NCBI GenBank assembly: GCA_963772265.1
Contig: CAVYWS010000002.1
Coordinates: 248,001-312,000, forward strand
Direction of reading: 5' to 3'
Origin: Mayfieldus sp963772265
GTDB lineage: Bacteria; Actinomycetota; Thermoleophilia; Solirubrobacterales; 70-9
Length of the DNA stretch: 64,000 bases
This document shows, one piece after another, positions 8,132 through 16,045 of the stretch. The translations under genes and the position numbers were made by a program. Every line of letters begins with the position of its first letter. Positions within the stretch are counted from its first letter, which is position 1. The notes under the pieces are model-generated. The model saw only the letters and a list, made by a program, of their open reading frames with translations. It was not told where the DNA came from and ran no database searches.

Positions 8132-9151
8132 TCAGCCGTAGATCTGGCTGCCGGTGATCTCGCGAAGCTTCGGGCGGTCGTGGCGGGCCTGCACGGTCCG
8201 TACGGTGCCGGAGCGCGAGCGCATGACCAGCGACTCGGTGGTCGCGTGGCCGTCCCCCAGGTAGCGAACCCCGTCCAGCAGGTCGCCGTCGGTCACCCCG
8301 GTGGCGGCGAAGAAGACATCGCCGCCGCCGATCAGCCGATCCACGTCGAGCACCTCGTCGAGGTCATAGCCAGCCTCGCGGGCGGCGTCGCGCTCGGAAT
8401 CGTCGCGGGGCCAGAGCCGCCCCAGCAGCCGCCCGCCGAGGCATTTGATCGCGGCGGCGGAGAGCACGCCCTCCGGGGTCCCACCGATCCCCCACAGCAG
8501 GTCGACGCCGCGGGTCTCGGTCACCGCCTGCAGCGCCGCCGAGACGTCGCCGTCGCTGATGAAGCGAATGCGGGCGCCGAGCTCGCGGATCCTCTTGACG
8601 GCGTCTTCGTGGCGCTCGCGGTCGAGCATGATCACGGTGATGTCGCCGACCGAAACCTTCTTTCGCTCCGCCACCCGCTCGATCACTTCGGTCAGCGGGA
8701 CGTCGAGGCTGAGGCAGTCGGCGATCTGCGGCCCTCCGGCCAGCTTCTCCATGTAGACGCAGGGGCCGGGGTCGAACATCGAGCCGCGTTCCGCCAGCGC
8801 GATCACCGCCAGCGCCGCCGGCTGGCCCTGGGCGGTCAGGGTGGTGCCCTCGAGGGGGTCGACGGCGATGTCGACAACCGGCGGGCTGCCGTCGCCGATG
8901 CTCTCGCCGTTGTAGAGCATCGGCGCCTCGTCCTTCTCCCCCTCGCCGATGACAACGACGCCGTCCATCGGAACCGTGTGAAGCATCAGCCGCATCGCGT
9001 CAACCGCCGCCTGGTCGGCGGCCTCCTTCTCGCCCCGGCCGACCCAGCGCGCCGCGGCAAGCGCCGCGGCCTCGGTCACCCGCACCATCTCCAGGGCAAG
9101 GTTGCGGTCCGGCTTGGCCCCGGAGCGAACGTCTTGGGAGATGACTCCCAT
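8132..9151 (-). CDS. glpX: Class II fructose-1,6-bisphosphatase
   Basis: 339 residues, the usual length. Hydrolyses fructose 1,6-bisphosphate to fructose 6-phosphate in gluconeogenesis; Mn/Mg-dependent and cytosolic. The signature metal-binding segments are present: VVIGEGEKDEAPML, then DIAVDPLEGTT, and the C-terminal GGTPEGVLSAAAIKCLGG and GDVFFAATGVTDGD. GlpX is the main FBPase in actinobacteria. Start ATG at 9151. The gene is monocistronic as far as can be seen: a YihY gene converges on it and the next minus-strand gene is 180 bases upstream. Confidence 0.95.
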   Translation of the reverse strand: MGVISQDVRSGAKPDRNLALEMVRVTEAAALAAARWVGRGEKEAADQAAVDAMRLMLHTVPMDGVVVIGEGEKDEAPMLYNGESIGDGSPPVVDIAVDPLEGTTLTAQGQPAALAVIALAERGSMFDPGPCVYMEKLAGGPQIADCLSLDVPLTEVIERVAERKKVSVGDITVIMLDRERHEDAVKRIRELGARIRFISDGDVSAALQAVTETRGVDLLWGIGGTPEGVLSAAAIKCLGGRLLGRLWPRDDSERDAAREAGYDLDEVLDVDRLIGGGDVFFAATGVTDGDLLDGVRYLGDGHATTESLVMRSRSGTVRTVQARHDRPKLREITGSQIYG

Positions 9152-9195
9152 CAGCGAGAGGCTAGTGGTTCGTCCGGGAGTTCCGGTGCTGGTTC

Positions 9196-9234
9196 GGCGA
9201 GCGAAAACCGAGCCTGCCGCGGACGCAGGGAGGC
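9196..9234 (-). repeat. Dispersed intergenic repeat, copy D (diverged)
   Basis: Read on the minus strand it ends CTCGGTTTTCGCTCGCC, identical over 17 bases to the end of copy C (31352-31368). The preceding part (GCCT...TGCGTCCGC) is diverged. It lies upstream of glpX in the 180-base gap. Confidence 0.45.
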
Positions 9235-9332
9235 CGCATAGTGAGCACTGTCCGGCCGACCGAGGACAAAGGCTGGTGAAGGTTTGCCGCCGCCGAAGCG
9301 GTGCCGGAATCTTCCGAACGGACCACGGGGCC

Positions 9333-9836
9333 TCAGAACGTCGCCGGCGGCTTTCGCGGCGCGCCGCCGCCCGACTCCAGCGAGCGCAGCGCCCCTGCCC
9401 CGGCCATCACGAATCCCGCCAACAGAGCCAGGAAGAACCCGTAGTCGAGGCTGACTCCGAACTGGCCGGAGCCGCCCGGCTTGGAGACGAATCCGTTGAA
9501 CCCAGCCAGGACGATGACCGCCAAGCCAACCGTCATCGTGAATTCTCCGGTCGGATACTGGCCCCGCTGGCTGGTCAGGATGAAGTAGGTGAGCAGAATC
9601 GGGGCAGCCGCGGCGGCCAGGAACAGCCAGCGATTGATCGGGAAGGTGGACCAGGCGTTGCAGCTGAATTCGTTCACCCCGCAGACCCATGCCTTTTGCT
9701 GCACCCGTTCCGGAGTATCGGTGAGCGAGTACCAGGGCAAAAAGACGCTGAGCACGAGCAGGGCCGCTGCCCCCAGACCGACAAGCTCGGTCCGTTGCAA
9801 TCGCATCTCCGGTTGTGCGCCGACGGCGGGCTCCAT
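9333..9836 (-). CDS. Four-pass membrane protein, unknown
   Basis: 167 residues with four predicted membrane segments: GLGAAALLVLSVFLPW, LFLAAAAAPILLTYFIL, TMTVGLAVIVLAGF and FFLALLAGFVMAGAGAL. The loop after the first segment (LPWYSLTDTPERV) and the paired cysteines CGVNEFSC in the first extracytoplasmic loop look conserved-type features. Similar FLPWYS-containing proteins are, to my recollection, common in Thermoleophilia. No functional assignment is possible. It is transcribed away from the next gene (9888, plus). Confidence 0.75.
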   Translation of the reverse strand: MEPAVGAQPEMRLQRTELVGLGAAALLVLSVFLPWYSLTDTPERVQQKAWVCGVNEFSCNAWSTFPINRWLFLAAAAAPILLTYFILTSQRGQYPTGEFTMTVGLAVIVLAGFNGFVSKPGGSGQFGVSLDYGFFLALLAGFVMAGAGALRSLESGGGAPRKPPATF

Positions 9837-9887
9837 CCCTGAGCGAGCCTATCCGATGCTCCCGGGCGCGTTATAGGGTGCGCGCCG

Positions 9888-10820
9888 ATGGCCAGCCAAT
9901 GGGGACTGACGCTGCCGCTGCCGCAGCTTCCGCTGTCCGAGCACGAGGAGCTGGTCCGGCGGGCCGAGGGGGCGGGCTACAGCGACTTCTGGTCCGGCGA
10001 GACCAACGGCCCCGACGGCTTCACCCCGCTGGTGTTGGCCGCCGCCTGGACCGAGAAGGCGCGGCTGGGGACCGGGATCGTCGGGGTGATGACCCGGGGC
10101 CCGGCGCTGCTGGCCCAGCAGACGGCGGCGATCGCCGACGCCTCCGGCGGGCGATTCGCGCTCGGAATCGGGGCTTCCTCGGACCGCATCGTCTCGGGCT
10201 GGAACGCGATGGACTTCTCGCAGCCGCTGACCCGGGTCTCGGAGGCGGTCGACTTCCTGCGCACCGCACTCGACGGGGAGCGGACCGCAACCGGGTTCAA
10301 GCTCGAGCAGGCGCCCGCCGAGCGGGTGCCGATCGTGCTCGCGGCGCTGCGCGGCAAGATGCTGCGACTGGCGGTCGAGAAGGGCGACGGTGCCTTCAGC
10401 AACTACCTGCCACTGGCGGGGTTGCCGAAGGTGATCGAACAGCTCGACGGGGCGCCCGAGGGCTTCGAGCTGCTCTGCCGCTTCTTCTGCCTGCCGGGTG
10501 AGCGCGAGCAGGTCGAGCCGCTGGCCCGGTTCATGTTCGCCTCCTACGTGACCGTCCCGGTCTACGCGGACTTCTTCCGCTGGCTCGGCTATGGCGATCA
10601 GATCGCGGAGATGTGCGAAGCCTGGGCGGCGCGCGATCGCAAGCGGGCGATGGCGGCGGCACCCTGGGACCTGATCGAGGACACCTTCATCTTCGGAACC
10701 CCGGAGCAGATGCGCGAGCGGCTCCAGGCTTATGTCGAGGGCGGGGTGACGCTGCCGGTGCTGCTGCCGATCACGACCCCGGACCGGTTCGGCGAGCTGA
10801 TCGAGGCGCTGGCGCCCTAG
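9888..10820 (+). CDS. LLM-class flavin/F420-dependent oxidoreductase
   Basis: 310 residues with the luciferase-like TIM barrel. Visible features: N-terminal strand LTLPLPQLPLSEHEELVRRA, then GYSDFWSGETNGPDGFTPL, GTGIVGVMTRGPALLAQQTA and GRFALGIGASSDRIVSGWNA, all in the order typical of F420-dependent LLM enzymes, and a C-terminal FIFGTPEQMRERLQAYVEGG motif. In actinobacteria these usually use F420, sometimes FMN. The substrate is not predictable. Its stop overlaps the stop of egtD by 4 bases on the other strand (convergent). Confidence 0.9.
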   Translation: MASQWGLTLPLPQLPLSEHEELVRRAEGAGYSDFWSGETNGPDGFTPLVLAAAWTEKARLGTGIVGVMTRGPALLAQQTAAIADASGGRFALGIGASSDRIVSGWNAMDFSQPLTRVSEAVDFLRTALDGERTATGFKLEQAPAERVPIVLAALRGKMLRLAVEKGDGAFSNYLPLAGLPKVIEQLDGAPEGFELLCRFFCLPGEREQVEPLARFMFASYVTVPVYADFFRWLGYGDQIAEMCEAWAARDRKRAMAAAPWDLIEDTFIFGTPEQMRERLQAYVEGGVTLPVLLPITTPDRFGELIEALAP

Positions 10821-11809
10821 TCGACGGCGCGGGCGAGCGACAGCGCGTAGAGGCCGTCGGAATCGGTCCACCAGTCGGTCATCTGCAGGCCGGCCTCGGA
10901 GTAGATCCCCTCGAGCCCGGGACGGGCGAACTTGGTCGAGATCTCGGTCCGCATCTCCTCCCCGGCACCGAACGGGACCAGCATGTCGAGCGCCTTGAAG
11001 CTGACGACCTGGTTGGCGAGCGAGCGCAGCCGGATGTCGATCCAGAGGTTCTCGGGATCCCAGCGGGCGACGTGCTCGAAGACGTCGAGGTCGAAGTCTG
11101 CTCCGAGCTCGCGGTTGAGAACCGCGAGCACGTTCTTGTTGAAGGCCGCCGTCACCCCGCCGGAGTCGTTGTATGCGGCCTCCAGCGCCCCGGGGTCCTT
11201 GACCAGGTCGGTGCCGAGAAGGAAGCGGTCCTCGGGACCGAGCAGGTTGGCGACCCGGCGCAGGAACCCGGAGCGCTGCTGGGGCTCGAAGTTGCCGATC
11301 GTGCCTCCCAGGAACGCGATCACCCGCGGCCCCTCGACCGGGATCCGCTCGAGGTCGAGCTCGTAGTCGCAGACCAGGCCGTGCACGGCGACGTCGTCGT
11401 ACTCGGCCGCGATGCGATCGGCGGTCTCGCGGGTGATCTCCTCCGAGATGTCGACCGGGCAGTAGGTCTCCAGGCAGCAGGCGTCGCGCATCGCGTCGAG
11501 CAGGACCTGGGTCTTGCGCGCAGAGCCCGAGCCGAGCTCGATCAGCGAGGCCGGGCGGTTGGCCGCCTCACAGATCGACCCCGACTCCGTCTCGAGGATC
11601 TCACGCTCGCAGCGGGTCGGGTAATACTCGGGAAGCTCGGTGATCTGCTCGAACAGCTGCGAGCCGCGCTCGTCGTAGAAGTATCGCGGCGAGAGCCCCT
11701 TGAACGGGCGGGTGAGCCCGGCCCGGACGTCGGCCGCCATTCCCGAGAGCGGACCGCCGGGAGGCAGGTGCACATCGACGCTGACGCGATCGGTGGCTGC
11801 CGGATTCAT
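10817..11809 (-). CDS. egtD: L-histidine N-alpha-methyltransferase EgtD
   Basis: 330 residues, the family length. Transfers three methyl groups from SAM to histidine, giving hercynine, the first step of ergothioneine synthesis. Signature segments: LSPRYFYDERGSQLFEQITE, YYPTRCEREIL, the SAM loop ELGSGSARKTQVLLDAM, and FLGGTIGNFEP, the conserved GGTIGNF block of EgtD, with GTDLVKDPGALEAAYNDSGG after it. egtB lies 35 bases upstream on the same strand, so the two form an operon. No egtA, egtC or egtE is present in the window. Confidence 0.96.
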   Translation of the reverse strand: MNPAATDRVSVDVHLPPGGPLSGMAADVRAGLTRPFKGLSPRYFYDERGSQLFEQITELPEYYPTRCEREILETESGSICEAANRPASLIELGSGSARKTQVLLDAMRDACCLETYCPVDISEEITRETADRIAAEYDDVAVHGLVCDYELDLERIPVEGPRVIAFLGGTIGNFEPQQRSGFLRRVANLLGPEDRFLLGTDLVKDPGALEAAYNDSGGVTAAFNKNVLAVLNRELGADFDLDVFEHVARWDPENLWIDIRLRSLANQVVSFKALDMLVPFGAGEEMRTEISTKFARPGLEGIYSEAGLQMTDWWTDSDGLYALSLARAVD

Positions 11810-11844
11810 CTTGGTTAGTACGAGTCCTCGCGCCTAATGGTTCG

Positions 11845-13071
11845 TTACGGGACCGCCCCCGAGGAGTCCCTCGCACATCGCAGCCCGGAGAAGATCTGGC
11901 TGCGCTCGGGGAGGTCCCAGTTGCGAAAGCTGGACCGGATCACGTCGCGGCGGGTCGCCCAGGCGCCACCGCGCAGGACCTTGTAGGTGTCGCCGAAGAA
12001 GGCCTCGGAGTACTCGGGATAGGGAAACGCCTCGAAACCCGGATAGGCGAGGAAGTCGGAGGATGTCCACTCCCAGACGTCGCCGAGCATCTGCACCGCG
12101 CCGCAGTCGCTGGCGGCGTCCGCGTAGGCGCCGCCCGGGGCGGTGCCGAAGGCGAGGTGATCGAGGTTGGCCCGCTCGGGGTCGGCCCCGGCGCAGGCGG
12201 CCTCCCACTCCTGCTCGGTCGGCAGGCGCTTGCCGGCCCAGCGAGCATACGCGTCGGCTTGATGCCAGGAGACGTGGACGACGGGGTGGCCCGGGTCCAG
12301 CGGCTCGGAGCTTCCCATCGCGGTGCGCAGCCAGCCGCCCCCGCCATCACGCTCCCAGTACATCGGCGGCTCGGTGCCGGTCTCCTCGACGAACTGGGCG
12401 AACTCGGCGTTGCTGACCGGGCGGCGGTCGATCCAGAAGGCGTCGAGGGCGACCGCGTGGCGGGGGCGCTCGTTGTCGTAGGCGAATCCCCCCTCCCCCG
12501 CCCCGATCGCGTGCTCTCCCGCCTCGACCAGGACCATCTCCGGCCCCTCCGCGACCGCCTCCCCCGCCGGCTCGGGGTCACGGTCAGCCGGCTCGTAGCT
12601 CTCGACCATCTGCAGCAGCTGCAGCATCGTCTCGTTGTGCTGGTGCTCGTGGGCGAGCAGCATCTCGTAGACGAAGCCGTCGCGAAGAAGCGGATCCTCG
12701 CTGCCCTCCAGCTCGATCTCCTCGAGCACCTCGAGGGTCCGCTCGCGGACCCCGTCGAGGTAGGAGCGAAGCTCGGCGTCGCGCAGGATCGGCAGCTGGC
12801 CTCGGGTCTTGCGCGGATTCTCGATCGCGTCGTAGAAGCGGCCGAGCTCGCCGTGCATCGGCTCCCGGCCGCCGATGTTCTGCACCAGCCACAGCTCCTC
12901 GAAGTTGGCGATGTGGCCGAGGTCCCAGGCGAGCGGGCTGAGGATCGGCGAGTAGACCCGGTTGAGCTGCTCGTGGTCGAGCGGCTCGAGCAGGAGCAGG
13001 GTGCGCTCACGCGCCTCCGCCAGCCGGGTGGCGATCGACTCCTTGATCGACTCCTCGGTGGATGGGGTCAT
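11845..13071 (-). CDS. egtB: Ergothioneine sulfoxide synthase EgtB
   Basis: 408 residues. Non-haem iron enzyme joining hercynine to a thiol with O2. The N-terminal DinB-like four-helix domain supplies the three iron-binding histidines: one in WDLGHIANFEEL (about residue 51) and two in LLAHEHQHNETM. The C-terminal formylglycine-generating-enzyme-like domain includes MVLVEAGEHAIGAGE, PVSNAEFAQFVEETG, GKRLPTEQEWEAAC and VWEWTSSDF. ATG at 13071 is preferred over the TTG six codons upstream. It is co-transcribed with egtD. Whether it uses cysteine or gamma-glutamylcysteine cannot be decided from the visible sequence, but no EgtA or EgtC is encoded nearby. Confidence 0.95.
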   Translation of the reverse strand: MTPSTEESIKESIATRLAEARERTLLLLEPLDHEQLNRVYSPILSPLAWDLGHIANFEELWLVQNIGGREPMHGELGRFYDAIENPRKTRGQLPILRDAELRSYLDGVRERTLEVLEEIELEGSEDPLLRDGFVYEMLLAHEHQHNETMLQLLQMVESYEPADRDPEPAGEAVAEGPEMVLVEAGEHAIGAGEGGFAYDNERPRHAVALDAFWIDRRPVSNAEFAQFVEETGTEPPMYWERDGGGGWLRTAMGSSEPLDPGHPVVHVSWHQADAYARWAGKRLPTEQEWEAACAGADPERANLDHLAFGTAPGGAYADAASDCGAVQMLGDVWEWTSSDFLAYPGFEAFPYPEYSEAFFGDTYKVLRGGAWATRRDVIRSSFRNWDLPERSQIFSGLRCARDSSGAVP

Positions 13072-13151
13072 CCTGGGAGTGATGCGCAAACCCTATAAGC
13101 CTGGATCAGGCGGCCCGTGAAAAGCCGGCCAATCAGTAGGGTGCCCCGGCG

Positions 13152-13919
13152 ATGAAGATCGATGGAGCCGGAGCGATGGTCGCCGGCGGGGCCTCCGGTC
13201 TCGGCGCGGCGACGGTGCGGGCACTGCACGGCGCCGGCGCCAGCGTCGTGATCGCCGACCTCAACGCCGAGCTTGGCGAGGCGCTCGTGGCGGAGCTCGG
13301 CCAGCGGGCAAGCTTCGCCGAGGCCGACGTCACCGACGCCGACGCTGTCGGCCGGGCGGTCGAGCAGGCGGCGGGCGCCGACGGCGGGCTGCGGATCTCG
13401 GTCTGCTGCGCCGGAGTCGGCTGGGCGGGCCGGGTCTCCGGCAAGCAGGGTCCACACGACCTCGGGATCTACAGCAAGGTGATCGAGGTCAACCTGATCG
13501 GCACCTTCAACGTGCTTCGCCTCGCCTGTGCCTCGATGAGCGGCAACGAGGCCGGCGACGACGGCGAGCGCGGAGTCTGCGTCAACACCGCCTCGATCGC
13601 GGCCTTCGACGGGCAGATCGGGCAGACGGCCTACGCCTCCTCCAAAGCAGGCGTGGTCGGGCTGACCCTGCCGGCTGCGCGCGACATGGCGGGACGCGGG
13701 GTGCGGGTGGCGACGATCGCCCCCGGCACCTTCGACACCCCGATGCTGGCGGCGCTGCCGCAGGAGCGCCGCGACGCCCTTGGCGCCGAGATCCCCTTCC
13801 CGAGCCGCCTCGGGCAGCCCGACGAGTACGCCTCGCTCGCTCTCGAGATCGTCCGCAACCCGATGATCAACGGCGAGACGATCCGGCTCGACGGGGCGCT
13901 GCGGATGCCGCCGCGCTAG
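13152..13919 (+). CDS. SDR-family NAD(P)-dependent dehydrogenase, HSD10-like
   Basis: 255 residues with a Rossmann fold. The nucleotide loop GGASGLGAATV (residues 12-22) and acidic D36 at the end of strand 2 (VVIADLN) favour NAD. The catalytic triad is visible: S148 (NTASIAAFDG) with Y161 and K165 (YASSKAG). The block MAGRGVRVATIAPGTFDTPM and the ending NGETIRLDGALRMPPR resemble type 2 3-hydroxyacyl-CoA dehydrogenases, hence a likely role in beta-oxidation or short-chain alcohol oxidation. It is divergent from egtB and convergent with the next gene, separated by two hairpins. Confidence 0.9.
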   Translation: MKIDGAGAMVAGGASGLGAATVRALHGAGASVVIADLNAELGEALVAELGQRASFAEADVTDADAVGRAVEQAAGADGGLRISVCCAGVGWAGRVSGKQGPHDLGIYSKVIEVNLIGTFNVLRLACASMSGNEAGDDGERGVCVNTASIAAFDGQIGQTAYASSKAGVVGLTLPAARDMAGRGVRVATIAPGTFDTPMLAALPQERRDALGAEIPFPSRLGQPDEYASLALEIVRNPMINGETIRLDGALRMPPR

Positions 13920-13925
13920 TCGAGG

Positions 13926-13976
13926 CCGCGACGCAAGGTGTCGCGGCAGTGGCATGTCAGGCGGCCGAAGGCCGCC
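13926..13976. terminator. Paired hairpins between convergent genes
   Basis: CCGCGAC (13926-13932) pairs with GTCGCGG (13940-13946), and GGCGGCC (13960-13966) with GGCCGCC (13970-13976) around GAA. They lie between the stops at 13919 and 13992 and could end transcription from both sides. There is no clear T-run. Confidence 0.45.
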
Positions 13977-13991
13977 GCAAGTCATTGCCGG

Positions 13992-14930
13992 TCAGTCTGT
14001 GCCGTCGGCCTCGGGATCGCTCCAGACACGCTTCCGCCACGGTGGCGCGATCGCAAAGCCCGGCCCCCGGCCGGCCACCGCGAGCGGCTCCAGCGGGACC
14101 AGATCGAGGTGGGCGGCCGGTGTATAGCGGTCGCTGGGGAACGCCTTGACGTTGCCGGCGTGGCTGCCGCCGGAGACGAAGAGCCCGCCGGTCTCCGGGC
14201 CCCAGCCGCCGTGGTTGCGCAATCCGAGCGCCTCGCTGGCGGCATTCAGCGACCCGATGCCGGCGTCGGAGCCCCAGTTGCCGGCGCCCTGCTGGTAGTT
14301 GTAGCCGCGATGCGAGGAGGCGCGGGCGTCGGCGACCCCGGCCGAGCCGACCCGGACCTGGTAGCTCTCCCAGTCATCGCGATGAAAGCCCTTCGCGCCG
14401 GCGACCGGGACTCCGCGCAGGGTGGCGCTTTCCGGGTAGTAGAGCCAGTACTGCAGATAGAGATTGCCGCGCCGCCGCCCACCGCAGCGGCGACCCTGGT
14501 CGAGTCCGGCCGGGCCCGGACGGCAGTCGATGACGTGCACGAAGGCGGTCGCCGCAGCGCCGCTGGCCGAGCGCCAGACCGACCCCCGGGGGGAGCCGTC
14601 GGCGCAGGCGGGCGAGCGGCAGCGACGGAAGTCGACCGGAATCGCCCGCATCCCCCGTTCGTAGACGATCGCCGGCGCGTGGTCTCGGACCGCCGCCGCC
14701 AGATCGGGGCCGTAGGCGTCGACGAGGGCCGGCCGCGAGCCGCATCCGTCGTTGAGATCGACGGCGCAGATCAGGCGCGCCGCCAGCGCCCTCGCCAGGG
14801 AAACCCCGATCGGCAGCGGAGCCAGGATCGCCAGCAGGCCGGCGGCCAGCACCGAAATCAGCAGCACGAGGCCCATCCATTCGGGGCTCGCCTGCCCGCC
14901 TTCGGCGCGGATCCTCGCTCGCCTCGACAC
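13992..14930 (-). CDS. Prepilin-like anchored extracytoplasmic protein, VPS62-like domain
   Basis: 312 residues. The N-terminus GGQASPEWMGLVLLISVL followed by AAGLLAILAPLP resembles TadE/Flp-type prepilin leaders (Gly before a Q-A-S-x-E and a hydrophobic stretch). The rest is a Cys-containing extracytoplasmic domain with LYLQYWLYYPESATL, KGFHRDDWESYQVRVG and HGGWGPETGGLFVSGGSHAG, which recalls the VPS62/DUF946 fold by its H-R-D-D-W-E motif followed by a G-S-H-A-G turn. Function unknown. A cell-surface protein, possibly processed by a prepilin peptidase, is my inference; the leader could also be a plain N-terminal anchor. Confidence 0.65.
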   Translation of the reverse strand: MSRRARIRAEGGQASPEWMGLVLLISVLAAGLLAILAPLPIGVSLARALAARLICAVDLNDGCGSRPALVDAYGPDLAAAVRDHAPAIVYERGMRAIPVDFRRCRSPACADGSPRGSVWRSASGAAATAFVHVIDCRPGPAGLDQGRRCGGRRRGNLYLQYWLYYPESATLRGVPVAGAKGFHRDDWESYQVRVGSAGVADARASSHRGYNYQQGAGNWGSDAGIGSLNAASEALGLRNHGGWGPETGGLFVSGGSHAGNVKAFPSDRYTPAAHLDLVPLEPLAVAGRGPGFAIAPPWRKRVWSDPEADGTD

Positions 14931-15007
14931 GGGCCGAAGCTAGGCGCGCGGGCCGCGCCGGTGGCGCGCGGATGGTGTCGCTATCGTGACGCAGCGGTGA
15001 GCAGCTC

Positions 15008-15253
15008 TTGAATCGCCAGGAGAAGACCGGCGTCAACTGGCGGGCCTGGACGGTCGGGGTCCTGATCGCCCTGGCGGTCATCGTCGCGCTTCAGAACTCG
15101 CAGAAGACCGACCTCGACATCCTCTTCGTCAGCACCACGGCGCCGCTGATCGCGATCCTGCTGATCTTCCTCGCGATCGGGATGGTGATCGGCTACGTCG
15201 GGCCGCTGGTCCGGCGCCACCGCCGCGAGGGCCGCCAGGCCGAGCAGGATTGA
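15008..15253 (+). CDS. LapA-domain (DUF1049-like) small membrane protein
   Basis: 81 residues from a TTG at 15008. Two membrane segments (WTVGVLIALAVIVALQN and APLIAILLIFLAIGMVIGYV) flank the short signature SQKTDLDILF, the N-x-x-x-x-x-x-x-x-F pattern of LapA proteins, and the tail is basic (RRHRREGRQAEQD). The family is small, two-pass and of unclear function in Gram-positives. Its stop TGA overlaps the ATG of the next gene (TGATG), so the two are coupled. Confidence 0.8.
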   Translation: MNRQEKTGVNWRAWTVGVLIALAVIVALQNSQKTDLDILFVSTTAPLIAILLIFLAIGMVIGYVGPLVRRHRREGRQAEQD

Positions 15254-15908
15254 TGGCCCGCCTGCGGAGAACGATCACTTACGCCAACGTCGTCTCGACC
15301 CTGGCGCTGGTGCTCGCCCTGAGCGGCGGCGCAGTCTACGCGGCGAACAAGATCGGCACCTCGAGCATCAAGAAGGGCGCGGTGCGCTCGAAGCAGATCC
15401 GCAACCGCAACGTGAAGCGCCAGGACATCGCCGGGGGCGCGATCAACAGCCGCAAGGTCTCCAACAACTCGCTGACCGGCAAGGACATTGAGGAGGCCAA
15501 GCTCGGCCTCGTCCCTTTGGCGGACGACGCCCGTTCAGCGTGAACGGCATCTCCGAACGCGTCGTCCGGGCAGCGGAGGCCCAGACCACCGCGGCGACCC
15601 AGGTGGTCTCCGACGGAGGGCTGACCGTGCTGCTGTCCTGCGCCGGCGGCAACGCGACGATGGGGATCCACGGCTTCGCGCCCGGGGACGCCGGGACGCT
15701 GTTCGAAGCCGAAACCCCGAGCACCCAGCGGTTCGACTCGGGGACGACCCAATCGGTGACGACCGCCGCCGCCGCGCCGGGATTCGCCACCGTGCGCCGC
15801 CTCGACGGCACCGTGACCCGCTTCGACTACGAGCTGGTCCGCGACGACAACGGCTTCAACAGCACCGACGACTGCTTCCTGCACGGCTTCCTGCTGACCG
15901 GCAAGTAG
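15253..15908 (+). CDS. Secreted protein of the signal-plus-repeat family, frame broken near 15540
   Basis: The first open frame (15253-15543) has a signal peptide (VVSTLALVLALSGGAVYAA) and basic short repeats (SIKKGAVRSKQIRNRNVKRQ, then DIAGGAINSRKVSNNSLTGK) ending at LGLVPLADDARSA, the same design as the protein at 2807. The second frame (GTG at 15540, to 15908) carries the expected C-terminal domain and overlaps the stop by GTGA. Adding one base at the junction gives 218 continuous residues. Either one base is missing here or the two parts are translationally coupled. Domain order in the family favours a single protein. Extracellular; function unknown. Confidence 0.7.
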
Positions 15909-16045
15909 ACGCCTCGGGCCAGGCCGTTCGGTTGCCCGCGCTCGTGGCGCTTGCTACTTGAGCGGCTTCGTACGGTCCGCTCCCTAGCCGCCCGGACCCG
16001 CAAGCGCTAGCGTCGGTGGCGCAGCCGGCTTTAAGGAGGAGGAAC

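Noticed and set aside
16016..16045. Upstream ATG start for the aminotransferase
   Set aside because: The strong ribosome site at 16033-16040 lies after that ATG and directly serves the GTG at 16046.
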